The notes: generated from the letters alone by a model not told the origin. Shown: positions 22,051 to 33,004, numbered from the stretch's first letter. The stretch is 64,000 nt of DNA from Siphonodentalium dalli (GCA_032622095.1 CP136062.1:16331710-16395709), one strand, 5' to 3'. Numbers and translations: made by a program.

Positions 22051-22640
22051 CTCGGTTGCTCAATGGTTAGATGGTTAGATGGTTAGATGGTGTTAGATGG
22101 TTAGATGGTTAGAGGTTAGATGGTTAGATGGTTATGGTGTTGGGCTTGTAATCAAGCCTGCAAGTAGCGTGTCTGTCATTTGCAGAATGAGGCCCCCAGA
22201 GGGTGAATTTACACAGCGGGCTAGCATCACCAAATTCACCCTCGGGAGACTTCATTCTGCTTAGACCTCAACTGCTATGGGAGACCTAGGATCAGATTGA
22301 AGTTCCCCAGTTGAAGTTCACCCATTAATCATCTCGATTATGCATTTTATTTTCTGCAAATTAGGGGATATAGAAACTTCCCAGAAAGGCAAAATTTAAA
22401 TCATTGTTAATTTGAGAATAGAGATACTTCCCAGAAGATTATACATAAGTAGAATGAGGTCCCCTGCTGGTGAATTTGATGACGCTAGCCCATTGTGCGG
22501 TATAGCATAACTAATTTTAGCCTATGGGGACCTCATTCTGCAAACGACAGACACGCTATTTGCAGGCTTGCATGTAATCGGTGTAAACACATCGACATTG
22601 GTTCGATGCTCGCTGGCGGACTGCTCGATTCCATGATAAT
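22051..22640 (+). pseudogene. tRNA-Thr(UGU)-like sequence or SINE head, split in the anticodon loop
   Basis: GGTTGCTCAATGGTTAGA (box-A-like, from 22054) is followed by about eight copies of GGTTAGAT-type units, then TTGGGCTTGTAAT. After a 418-bp insertion the sequence resumes as CGGTGTAAACACATCGACAT and GGTTCGATGC (box-B-like, 22600). Joining the two sides would give a CTTGTAA anticodon loop, which reads UGU (Thr). The D-arm is expanded by the 8-bp tandem repeat and the T-stem does not pair well, so this is not a working tRNA. It may be a SINE head and not a true tRNA gene. Confidence 0.5.
22153..22570. mobile_element. 418-bp hairpin-ended MITE inserted in a tRNA-like loop
   Basis: Same family as 3044-3474. 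It starts CAAGCCTGCAAGTAGCGTGT and ends with the inverse CGCTATTTGCAGGCTTG, with palindromic GAATGAGGCCCCCAGAGG-type hairpins at each end (22185-22260 and 22452-22545). The flanking octamers are CTTGTAAT (22145-22152) and CATGTAAT (22571-22578), seven of eight identical, consistent with an aged 8-bp target duplication. Confidence 0.83.
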
Positions 22641-22992
22641 GGTTAGGTTTCGAGTTAAGCGGAGTGCGAATTTACTTATACGCCTAGTTGTGACCCTTGG
22701 TGAGATCACTCGCTAAATATGGATATGGGTTGTTTTGGTAAGCTGCTATATATATGGTGAAGCGCCTGTAAAATTGCATCTATATAGAAATTCTCCATTA
22801 CTATACCTCTTGGAAATGTTAAAATGTTCTGTTAATCCATAGAGCGATCTTTAATTGACATTAGTCGGGCATTACCGGCATACTGTGTGTGCGATATAAA
22901 GGCAAATAGCTAGCTGCATTACTCTGGCACTTATAATATAATTTTTTTATTTTTAAGCTTCAAATGCATATCGATGTAATATCGCGATTTTC
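22641..22992 (+). promoter_or_regulatory. Upstream region of the Nudix ORF with TATA-like box and short uORFs
   Basis: TATAAAGG at 22895-22902 could place a start site near 22925-22930. Two short upstream ORFs follow: 22964-22996 (10 codons plus stop, a different frame from the main ORF) and ATGTAA at 22974. The main frame is open from a stop at 22954-22956 onward but has no ATG before codon 59. A T-rich tract ending in AG at 22941-22957 or the AG at 22998-22999 could instead be a splice acceptor for an upstream coding exon. Confidence 0.35.
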
Positions 22993-23817
22993 GTGATAGG
23001 CTGTGTTCCATCTCAAAACACCATTCTTCCCGAAACAACTGTTTTGCACCCGTATATATTTCAGAATGCATCGCACTTGGTGTATACATCCCCCACGCCA
23101 GACGCTATCAAGGAAAGGTTCGCCAAATTCGACATAAGATCACGTGATTTGTATCGACCACATGACATGAAACTGAAGCTGTCGAGCTCACTGTTTCCGC
23201 TGGTATACAAAGCAGACGTCATTCACGTGTGTATGACAAAAAGGACGCACGTTATGAGAGATAACCCTGGATGGATTGTCCCGCCAGGCGGCGCGGTGGA
23301 CTCCTGTGACCGGGATGAAATCGAGGCCGCGTTGAGAGAAGCTAAAGAAGAGATCGGCCTTCAAGCGACCTCTGTCGAGATTTTAGCATCATTGCCTCCG
23401 ACAATAGCGGCGGAAACTCGGTCGGTGGCCTACAATGTCGTTGGTGTAATTCCCGAGGACGTTCAATTGAGTTTGAACACCGATGAGGTCAAAAGCTTAC
23501 ATTTCATCCCTTTATCAATGTTTATAGACAAGCGATATCACAAAAGGGAGAGGGCAGTGTTTATGGGAGGTCAATTTGAGTGTCCTATGGATCGTTATAA
23601 TGTATTTGATGACGCAGGCGAGGCTCTCGAGTTGTATGGAATCGCGGCTGTATATTGCCGCGCGATCGCCGCCGTCGTCTTCCAGTCGTATGGTGACACG
23701 GATCAACACTCTGAGTCTGTCGCGTCACTTGATGATCCATTTAAGATTATAGGGGAATTCTCTCAAAAACTTATTGAGATGTTTCTATCTGAAGGACAGA
23801 GGAAGATAACCAAATAA
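22993..23817 (+). CDS. Nudix hydrolase of the NUDT7/NUDT8 coenzyme A diphosphatase family
   Basis: The only convincing protein gene. Enzymes of this family cleave CoA or CoA esters to 3',5'-ADP and (acyl-)phosphopantetheine; NUDT7 is peroxisomal and NUDT8 mitochondrial in vertebrates. Seen here, numbering from the GTG at 22993: an N-terminal helix (residues 37-50, DAIKERFAKFDIRS) as in NUDT7; a beta strand with LFPLVYK; the family signature before the Nudix box, with residues 81-100 holding MTKR, NPGW and PPGG; and a Nudix box at 99-123 with REAKEEIGL, whose spacing (D106, D108, R115-E116, E119-E120) follows the CoA-specific variant. Later VKSLHFIPLSMF and YGIAAVYCRAIAAVVF match NUDT7-like core segments. 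There is no SKL-type PTS1 (the end is ITK). The frame is a single exon. Homology begins before Met59, so translation from that ATG would lose the first helix; an upstream exon or a decayed start is likely. Retrocopy is possible. Confidence 0.85.
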   Translation: MIGCVPSQNTILPETTVLHPYIFQNASHLVYTSPTPDAIKERFAKFDIRSRDLYRPHDMKLKLSSSLFPLVYKADVIHVCMTKRTHVMRDNPGWIVPPGGAVDSCDRDEIEAALREAKEEIGLQATSVEILASLPPTIAAETRSVAYNVVGVIPEDVQLSLNTDEVKSLHFIPLSMFIDKRYHKRERAVFMGGQFECPMDRYNVFDDAGEALELYGIAAVYCRAIAAVVFQSYGDTDQHSESVASLDDPFKIIGEFSQKLIEMFLSEGQRKITK

Positions 23818-23835
23818 GGGCATTGATATTTGACA

Positions 23836-24600
23836 TTAACCCTTTCCATACCAAATACTCATTGACGAGTAGTTTCCTTAGGAAATGTTCAAATAATAAG
23901 TTCAACCCCTTCTATAGTAAAGCATCATTAATGAGTAGTTCCCTTAGGAAATGTTTAGATAATAAGTTAACCCTTTCTATACTAAATTCTCAATGACGAG
24001 TAGTTCCCATAAGAACTGTTCAGATAATAAGTTTAACCCTTTCTTTACTAAATACTCATTGATGAGTAGTTCCCTTAGGAACTGTTCAGATAATAAGTTT
24101 AACCCTCTCTTCACTGAATACTCATTGACGAGTAGTTCCCTTAGGAACTGTTCAGATAATAAGTTTAACCCTCTCTTCACCGAATACTCATTGACGAGTA
24201 GTCCCTTAGGAACTGTTCAGATAATAAGTTTAACCCTTTCTTCACTAAATAATCATTGACGAGTAGTTCCCTTAAGAAATTTTCAGATAATAAGTTTAAC
24301 CCTCTCTTCACTGAATACTCATTGACGAGTAGTCCCTTAGGAACTATTCAGATAATAAGTTTAACCCTTTCTTCACTAAATACTCATTGACGAGTAGTTC
24401 CCTTAGAAACTGTTCAGATAATAAGTTCAACAAACGACCATTTGTGGAAGTTATTATTTGAACATTTCCAACCAAATGAAAATTTATCTTTCTACATTTG
24501 AATTATCTTACATAAACATGCCTCCAAATGAATAATAGACCATTCCAATGTATATTTTTATAACTGAAAGGGTGAATCCATTCAGTATAGAAAGGGTTAA
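23836..24600. mobile_element. piggyBac-like TTAA MITE containing a 66-bp minisatellite
   Basis: It begins TTAACCCTTTCCATACCAAA and ends in the inverse CAGTATAGAAAGGGTTAA, so TTAA lies at both edges (23836-23839, 24597-24600) with CCCTTTCYATAC inverted repeats. Most of the interior (to about 24430) is about nine tandem 65-66-bp units. Each restarts with AACCCTTTC and continues ATACTCATTGACGAGTAG and CTGTTCAGATAATAAGTTT, so the terminal motif itself has been amplified inward. It starts 19 bp after the Nudix stop codon and would lie in its 3' UTR. Related sequence lies near 42700 and at 63844-64000. Confidence 0.88.
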
Positions 24601-24610
24601 AACATGAACA

Positions 24611-24994
24611 TCTCATATATATTTTGAAGACCTCTGTCTGTTTGTCTGTTTGTTTGTTTGTTTGTCATTAATACAAATCTACGATTCTCGACCGATCGGG
24701 ACGAAACTTGGTACGTGTGTGTAGTTTGACCAGGCGGTGGACGTTGTCGTATTGGCGAGCCCGTGCGGCGCCCGCTTCGCGCATGCGCAGACGAGATCTC
24801 GGAAACGGGTGGAGCTATCGACTTGAAATTTGCTACGTGAATGTATCTTGCCCCGGATGCGAATTTTATCGGGTCGCCGAGCCCGTGCGACGCCAGCTTC
24901 GCGCATGCGCAGACCATATCTCGGAAACGGGTAGAGCTATCGACTTTAAATTTGGTTTTTGAATAGCCCGGACAACGTCGGGCTCATCGGCTAG
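24611..24994 (+). mobile_element. Helitron-like non-autonomous element, copy 1
   Basis: It begins TCTCATATATATTTTGAAG after an A and ends with a hairpin (AGCCCG, loop GACAACGT, CGGGCT at 24965-24984) 6 nt before CTAG, followed by T. A 5' TC, a subterminal 3' hairpin, a CTRR end and A/T flanks are the Helitron signature. There is no Rep-helicase ORF. It carries two GCGCATGCGC palindromes (24779-24788, 24901-24910) and a TCTGTTTGT-type tract near the 5' end. Confidence 0.82.
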
Positions 24995-25913
24995 TCTATT
25001 ATATATTTTGGAAGATCTGTGTGTCTGTCTGTCTGTCTGTGTGTTCGCGATGAACTCGAAAACGGCCAACCCGATTTCGATGAAACTTGGTATGTGGGGG
25101 TATTTTCGGCCGGGGACGAACATAGGCATATTAATTTGTCCGTGCGACGTCACCTTGACCTTCAAATCGGGTCATTTCAATGTCAAACGCCCGAATATCA
25201 CGGGATTTCGATGAAACTTGGTATATGGGGGTACTTTCTTATGGCGAGTCTCATAAGCATATTCATTTGCCCGTGCGACGTGACCTTGACCTTGAAATCG
25301 GGTAACTTCAAGGTCAAATCGCCAATTTTGATGGGATTTCGACGAAATTTTATACGTGGGGTTACTTTTGTCCACTGGGTGTTTGTATGTTTGTCTGTAT
25401 GTTTGTCACTTATACAAATTTACGATTCTCGACCGATCGGGAGGAAACTCGGTACGTGTGTGTAGTTTGACCAGGCGGTGGACGTTGTCGTATTGGCGAG
25501 CCCGTGCGGCGCCCGCTTCGCGCATGCGCAGACGAGATCTCGGAAACGGGTGGAGCTATCGACTTGAAATTTGCTATGTGAATGTATCTTGCCCCGGATA
25601 CGAATTTTATCGGGTCGCCGAGCCCGTGCGATGCCAGCTTCGCGCATGCGCAGACCAGATCTCGGAAACGGGTGGAGCTATCAACTTGAAATTTGGTATG
25701 TGAATGTATCTTGCCCCGGATACGAATTTCATCGGGTCGCCGAGCCCGTGCGACGCCAGCTTCGCGCATGCGCAGACTAGATCTCGGAAATGGGTAGAGC
25801 TATCGACTTGAAATTTGGTTTTTGAATAGCCCGGACAACGTCGGGTTGGCTAGAGCTATCGACTTGAAATTTGGTTTTTGAATAGCCCGGACAACGTCGG
25901 GCTCATCGGCTAG
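24995..25913 (+). mobile_element. Helitron-like non-autonomous element, copy 2, head-to-tail with copy 1
   Basis: Its TCTATTATATATTTTGGAAG start follows copy 1's CTAG with no spacer, and it ends in the same hairpin plus CTAG at 25910-25913. Internally it holds three degenerate units of GATGAAACTTGG plus CCGTGCGACGT (25070-25370), then units of about 122 bp containing GCGCATGCGC at 25520, 25642 and 25764. The 3' hairpin region is duplicated (25820-25850 and 25880-25905). Small ORFs of 100-150 codons across it come from the repeats. Confidence 0.83.
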
Positions 25914-26200
25914 TCTATTATATATTTTTGGAACCTCTGCCTGTGTGTGTATGTATGTATTTATGTATGTATGTATGTATGTATATATGTATGTATGTAT
26001 GTATGTATTTGTGTTATAGACTCGAAAACTGCTCGGCCGATCAGACTCACATTTGGTATGTAGGCCTATACTTTGATCCCGGGAACAATATGGGCGGGTC
26101 CAATTTCACGTGCGACCGTGTCCTTGACCTTGACCTCGCTCATATAGGCATGTTTCTGGACCGATCGAATAATAGTTCTTTCTCCTAATAATTTTCAACG
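25914..26200 (+). mobile_element. Helitron-like copy 3, 3'-truncated
   Basis: It starts TCTATTATATATTTTTGGAA directly after copy 2's CTAG, then a (GTAT)n tract at 25948-26008, then family-like GACTCGAAAACTGCTCGG and ACATTTGGTATGTAGG sequence. No 3' hairpin or CTRR end is visible before the microsatellite at 26235. Confidence 0.7.
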
Positions 26201-26234
26201 TTGTTCGCTCAGTATTGTCCAACGTTGTCACTTT

Positions 26235-26608
26235 GAATTACTGTATACATGAATTCATACGTACATGCATACATACATATATACATACATACACACACAT
26301 ATGCATACATACATACATGCATACATATATACATACATACATACATATATACATACATACGTACGTACATACATACATGCATATATACATATATATATAT
26401 AGCTACATACATACATATATACATGCATACATGTATGCATACACTTCATGCATACATACATGCATACATGCCTACATGAATTCATACATACATACATACA
26501 TACATACATGCATGCATGCATACATACATATATATATACATACATATATACATACGCGCATACATACATACATATATACATACATACATACGCTCATACA
26601 TACAAGGG
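26235..26608. repeat. (CATA)n-type interrupted microsatellite
   Basis: A long run of CATACATA with ATATAT and TGCA interruptions. It is the reverse complement of the (GTAT)n tract at 25948-26008. Apparent ORFs of tyrosine, histidine, isoleucine and threonine are microsatellite translations. Confidence 0.95.
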
Positions 26609-27330
26609 GAATAATCCAATCGTCTAATAACCGAATGAGGAATATGCAGGCAATAAGTCAATCGGATTTGGTTGAGCTGATTTTGAATGAAACCTGTATT
26701 AAGCGTGTCGGTGGTCGCGCGGTTTGTCTTCACCACCGATAGCTCTATACATTTGGCAGGTATTTGAGTGATGCGTCGGCAAGCACACTTTCGGAGTAGC
26801 CACTCAAAATTCCTCTATCTATCCTCCGATTCTTCTATATATCCTCCGATTCTTCTATATATCCTCCGATTCTTCTATCTATCCTCCGATTCAGCAATAA
26901 CACTTGAACTCCACGTTAGTAATTAGCCATGCTGGCCCCAAAGCCAGTGCAACTTCTCTTGGTTTTCCTTATAATGTGAACGATAATGAGAGTCCTCTCT
27001 TATTTTCGTCCAGATTTGTGACGAGTTCCCACATTTCCACTTCCCCATGTCCACTGGGAATAATCCTTCTCCTTCTCTAGACTTGGTTGGTTTCTATCTG
27101 TAGACATCGCTCTGCTACTATTATTAATCTTCTAGCTCCACACAATATATTGCAGTACCAAACAGGGACACACCAGTCACACCTTTACTTTCAATCTTTA
27201 TAAACGAACATCTGAAACATAATAACATAAACCAAAGTTAAAAGCCACGTCCCTGCGTATGGGATGGGGTAGCGGGGCGTTACAAGCTCATTTGAATATA
27301 AAGGAGAAACATACACACATACACACACAC
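26609..27330. other. No gene; small 20-bp tandem repeat inside
   Basis: About 26817-26893 is four copies of a 20-bp unit, CCTCCGATTCTTCTATATAT. An isolated GCCACGTCCCTG at 27244-27255 equals the right terminus of the hAT-like family but has no partner nearby. The rest is unassigned. Confidence 0.55.
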
Positions 27331-27587
27331 CATAGACCGGGTTGCTCCCCACAACAACTTTGTTCAAAATGTTCAACAGTTGGAAATGTCGTGCCGTATC
27401 CAAATTCAGTTGGAAATTTCACACCAATATAGGTTGAAATTCTGATAGAGTGTTGTTTGTTAACAACCAGTATTAGTTGAATATTTCCTTGCCTTTGATC
27501 ATATTGTTGGACTGAAATTCGTGATTAGTTGGAATTTCCAACCATATAGGGTGATGTTGTGATGGACTTTTTCAACAGTTAGAAAGT
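27331..27587. mobile_element. Fragment of the CAGGGACGTGGC hAT-like family
   Basis: Matches the left interior of 18619-20132 (ACTTTGTTCAAAATGTTCAA, CAGTTGGAAAT, TTAGTTGGAATTTCCAAC). It ends where a TTAA element starts at 27588. Confidence 0.65.
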
Positions 27588-27966
27588 TTAAAGTGATATG
27601 AAACACTCCGGTAGGGTGATCATATAGAAATGGAGGATAATCTTGTTCAAAGTAGTAATTTTTACAAATTATAAGATATAATATATAATTTGTTAGGCCA
27701 ATGCATTCTCTTATGTATGCGGGGCGACCTATAGTCGACTCGCATATATAAGAGCATGCATTCGCACAGGGTTTTCGCAAAATATCAGGAAGCTCCCGTC
27801 ACGACTGGTTTAGATGGAGTAGAGATGCATCATTTACCTCGACCTTGTAAGCCAGTACATTCTCTTATATATACGAGGCTCCCTATACTATAAGAGATTT
27901 GCACTGACACAGGATGTTAATGCCGCACCAGCGCAGCTCCAGTCATGAAAAGGTTGATCGTAAAGT
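27588..27966. mobile_element. Nest of TTAA-type MITE ends around hairpin module copy
   Basis: TTAAAGTGATATGAAACACT at 27588 begins an end shared with 61201-61279 and 63760-63843. It is followed by the hairpin module (27696-27770) and then by an end of the CCCTTTCATGACTGG family in reverse (27771-27812). A second, weaker hairpin (27849-27905) and GCTCCAGTCATGAAAAGGTT follow, to about 27966. Boundaries are uncertain because the elements are nested or recombined. Confidence 0.6.
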
Positions 27967-28005
27967 ATTCGAACGCTATAGATCCACCATTTAAGAGAAC
28001 ACAAT

Positions 28006-29340
28006 AGTCTAGGCTGTGCTGGGGGGTGATCGTCGCACATCGGGGGAATTTATGCGACCATCATTTTCTTATGGGAAAATTACTCTAGTTTTCGAATTCA
28101 GAGGGCGCCGAGCCGAGATAGGTGACAAAATATAACTTTTCACTATGTTTCATAGGGTACCCTACCTAAAAAATGACATATTTTCAAAGGTTAACAGGCA
28201 TTAGCCAACTGGTTAACAGGGCAGCAACATCGGAAAGATTGTAAACATATTTGCAAAATATGGAACGAATATAGACACTTAATCAGATTCAACATCGTTT
28301 TCCTGCTTTCGTTCTGATTTCGTGACGTCATGGTAAAATATGTAGCGTGACGCGTCAAAACTTCATGGCGATTCAGACAAAGTGTTGTGCGTCAACTCTG
28401 TGCAAAGATAGCATATCTGTCGAATTCTTCCAAGTTATATATTTTTGGAAATGGAAGGGTACCCCCTATATAATGATGTTCATACTTACATTATATCTTT
28501 CCAAGTATTGACATTATAGACAAAAACTTAACCCTCCCCCCAATTTCACAAATAACCACATATATGTGTCCATGCAGTTTGTGTACATCAAATAAATTGA
28601 CAATGCACAGTTTACCTTTTCATATTGTGTAGAATCGTACGGCGACACTGATAATGTAAAACATCGTTCAAATCCTAGATTAGGAAGGTAATATAAAATC
28701 CAAGATGGCGTCCAAGATGGCCGCCAATTTTTATATTGACACTCTATACACCAGATGTATGGTAACCGGACTAGATCATCAACTCATGCAAATATAGCAT
28801 ATCTGTCGAATTTTTCCAAGTTAAATAATTTTGCAAATGGAAGGGTATTGCCTACAAAATGATGTTCCTATCTTTATTATATATCTCCAAATGGTAAACT
28901 AATCGAGAAAAGCTTAACCCTCACCCCAATTTCACAAATATCCACTTAAATGCACCCATGCAGATTGTTTCCAATTAAATATCGACAATGAACATTTTGT
29001 AGTGTCATATAGGGCAGAACCATCCGAGGACATGGAGAATCTAAGATTCCGTTCAAATCCTAGATTATGAAGGTAATAAAATCCAAGATGGCGTCCAAGA
29101 TGGCTGCCAAGTTTAATATCGGCACTCTGTGCACACTGAGTGTGCACTGTGCACACTGAGTGTGCACACCGGTTGTAACTGATCTTTATTTCATAGATGC
29201 TGTATTGTAATATGTATAAGTCAACTAGTTACGTAAAACCAATGATGGAGACCAAAATGGCCGCCATAAAACTAAAAAAAAATCCGATAAAATTACCTGC
29301 TTCCGAGTTGCAATGTTATGTCATCTGCATGTTATGAGTT
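28006..29340 (+). repeat. Left inverted arm with a 386-bp internal tandem duplication
   Basis: The outer 750 bp mirrors 33200-33968. A block from about 28392 to 28777 is repeated at about 28778-29163: GCATATCTGTCGAATT, GGAAATGGAAGGGTA or GCAAATGGAAGGGTA, and CCAAGATGGCGTCCAAGATG recur at a 386-bp offset. The right arm holds one copy, so the duplication postdates the arms or was lost on the right. Beyond it, ACGTAAAACC...GATGGAGACCAAAATGG pairs with 33085-33125. A short GTGCACACTGAGT tandem lies near 29131-29168. Confidence 0.88.
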
Positions 29341-32300
29341 TTGTAGCTTATTCGTTCGTGCATATATGTCTGTTGATAATGTGATCAGAATCCAATAAAA
29401 CTGTTGGCATTGAGAAATTAAATGCTCATTTTATTTCTCAAAATCGACATGCAATGCCAAATTGCCACAATGGGATAGTGTTTCAACCTGACATCCATTT
29501 TGTGGTATACAAGTCAACGTTCTGCTTGGTGATGAAACTGCTGACTCAATAACCAATGTAGGTGTCCACGGTAATGACTCATTAGACCCGCTTACACAAA
29601 CCGTCAAGCAATAACAACCAATTTAGAATCCTGATAAATGCGGGTATGCAAAGAATGGACAATTTATTTTATATATCTCATCAATGTTGTCAATGCGTAC
29701 TGGGGTAATTTATTTTCACGTTCATTTGAGTGATGTTCTATGGAAATAACCGAAACAAATCTCAAACAAATCTGACAAAATACGTATCTGTGTCGTTATA
29801 TTCTCGCTATGGTCCCATCAGACGTGGATTTATGCTTATTTACTTAAGCAGTTCATTTGAGTATTTGCTTATCTGTACTTAATTATATGCCGCTTGATAT
29901 GCGTGGTTGCAGGTGTATTAATTATTTTATTGAATACACATTGACGACCAATAGTATAATTATTGTCCTGCTAATGTACTATAGATCTTGTATTGTCTGA
30001 GTAGTGGCTGATGCCTTCGGCGAGTTATATATATGCATTCGCTTCCATATTATTTTATATCTTCCCGGATGTCCAGAATTCGCGTTGCTATCACAATATA
30101 TTTAAACACATTATATGTATTCAGTATTTAACTTCATACAAGGCATTGGTCATTTTAAATAATATCAAGTTACTTGGAACTTACCCCAAGAATGTTGCAC
30201 AGAACCAACTTTCAGGTTTGGTTGGAACAGGTAGAATATTATCAAAACTGACCCCTCATTTGTAAATACTAATGCTTTAAATGATAACGGTAAGTGTGAG
30301 GCCGTGGTATTGATTGTGCTAAGTCCCATGAAATTTGGATCCATGAAAGTTGGTCTCACACTGTAGGTATCACACGACTCTCCGTCACACGTACCCAACT
30401 ATGATAATCACGTACAGTACTCGAATGGGATAAAACTATATCATCCAATTTATATATCAGTATGGAGCAATCTCGGCAATTAACCAAAGATGAAAAGTAC
30501 AAGGATTAGAAAGCCACACAGTTAGAAGACGTGCTCAAAATGTCATATACTCAGTTGCTCAGCATTAGGATGATGCTTGTCATACTAAATGTGTCCCTTT
30601 CACTGATGCTGATCCATTTCAAGCAACGGGATGGCAACTCGTTGGTCACATGTTATCAGCCATAGCCGCGGAATTAGTTTTTAATCAAAATAGAGTATAA
30701 CCGCTACAGGTAGGACATTCTCAAGAAATATAGTAGCCGTGGAGTACTTTTAACACAAACAATAATTAGCAGCTCCTTTGCACGATCGCCAATTTTCTGC
30801 AATGGAACAACATACGTATCTGATATATGTCAAATATTCATGATTGTGGTAATTGTCCCCAGGATACATTTTACGATATGCGTGAACCAATTATATGTAT
30901 CTGACCGAAAGCATATATGCAAGCATGCGATTATCACAAATATCAGATAATGTACATAGGTGTGGTAGTTATTGCGTGCATTCATCTAAGTAAACGTCCC
31001 AGAATCCTTATTTTAGCTTAATATTGAGGAATTTGAAGCCGTAATGGGTCGGTATATTTTGAGTAAGTTTACCTTGTGAGCACCATACAATCAAACCAGG
31101 TTCCATCGTTGCATGTGGCGACGGTCCTATATTCGACAATGACCCACGTTCTTGTTTAAATGTTGGATTGAATGTATGACATATATAGACAATCGCAGTC
31201 GGACATGTGATGGCTGTTGGACCTATTTGCTAATAATATGGACTCTTCTGCGACATGGGGCAAGGCATATAGTAAACTTACACATAGTATCCCACACACA
31301 TGAAACTTCGAAAGTATCAACACCCTTTGCTTCCAGCATATTAAATTAGTAATCTCTCTACTTTATTATGTGTACACCTGGTAGGAATTTAGATCGAGAT
31401 ACTTCATGCTTTGAGTTATGGTATTGTACGTGTAAAATTGCACACAAATAATGCAAACATATTTGCCCTTTGAAAACCAGTTAAGTGTTACATTTAATAA
31501 ATGGATCTAGTCTCGACTAAGGTTATGCGATTGAAGTTAAGTTGTCTTCAAAATTGTCGATTCTAACTCGCCACCTTATTAAATCGAAAAAAGAAATATT
31601 TCTTATAATTTGAATTTAGTCCCAATATTAATAAAATTCGTCCATTTTTCTATTATATATACCCATGCCATTCAGTGCCATTTATGAATTACTTATGATA
31701 AACAATTACTTGTTGGGAACAATCACGTATCCAGCTGAAGAGTAATTGGATTGCATCATATGATTGGTCAGGTCAATTTAATCCAACAATACTGTCACAG
31801 TGAATTAACTATTGCAACTTCTCGGCTTATCGTACTTGGCAGAAATGCCCGCGCACATGTGCCAACCAACTTTTTTATAGTGTTCCCCGAGTTGACAGCT
31901 AATGATTCAATTAGGTTCACATAAGAACAGAACATCAACTTAATCGTGTCACCGGCTGTGTAGATCCGATAGATGTATGTTACGCATAGCTGATAAGTAC
32001 CAGCATGATGAAGTCATGTTATCGGTGGTTAAATGTCTAACGAAATTGTCTACGAGTGGATAGGCCTTATCCAATATAAAATATGGCAGAAACTTATTAT
32101 TTCTTCGTCTCTTGACGAAATGGATGATCATCATAACAAAACGCTCAATAGATGTATTAATATATTGCGACAGCGACGTGAAACCTGAACTGCAGGTGTG
32201 AAATAAAATGATATAGAAGTGAGGGCATAAACCTGTGAATTAACTCGTCAACCACCCATGACTATAGTACGTTGGTGGGAAATTGATTTAAACTATCGGT

Positions 32301-33004
32301 TGCAACTGCGAATAGTTCATAAAATGAGTATTTGCAATGAACATGTAACCGTTTATTGTTATCTAAATCTTCAGAGTTGAGAAGTACTAAACAAATACGA
32401 ATTAGAACTGCTTATGTAAACACCCATTTCCGTGCGGTGAGGCATCCCGAGGAAATGTAGAGAAAACAGTTTTAGTTCGGTCTAAATTGCTGGTGATTAT
32501 TGTCCGTTATTACATTGGAACATCGCTTCTTTGAACGTAGAAACCAACCACCATGGTAAGCAGTTGACGACATTAGCGGGGTAATGTGAACACAGTTGGC
32601 CAACATTTTCGTATAAACAAAATATCCGCAATTATTGTAGGTCCGTTATCTCCAGACGGTTTACGATTGCGGGTCTAATGTGCTACTAGCATGGAAAAAC
32701 TCCTTTATTTATTGATAATTGAATATATAACTATTAGTGCATACACTGCATAGGCATGTTTTAATCGGCACTGTGGCTTCCATTATTGCTGTACTATGGA
32801 TGTTTGCAGTTGTAGCATCGTGTAGCAGAACATTGACATATATACCATCAAATGATTGGATGTCAGTTTGAAATTCGGTCCTATTTAGGCAATTTGACAT
32901 TAAATGATGTCGTTATTTCGAGAAATTAATGAACAGTTACTATCTTAATGTCCCTAGTTCCTTCAGATACGGATCATGTTGGACAAAATTACATATATGT
33001 ACGA
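29341..33004. other. Non-coding interior of the 6-kb element
   Basis: AT-rich, with no tandem arrays, RNA genes or credible ORFs. The longest frames are 60-84 codons without protein-like composition. Confidence 0.6.

Noticed and set aside
24597-25780. Overlapping ORFs of 75-148 codons on both strands
   Set aside because: They coincide with the repeated Helitron units and recur with them; no helicase or Rep motifs.
26209-26742. ORFs rich in Tyr, Ile, His, Cys and Met
   Set aside because: Translations of the (CATA)n microsatellite on either strand.
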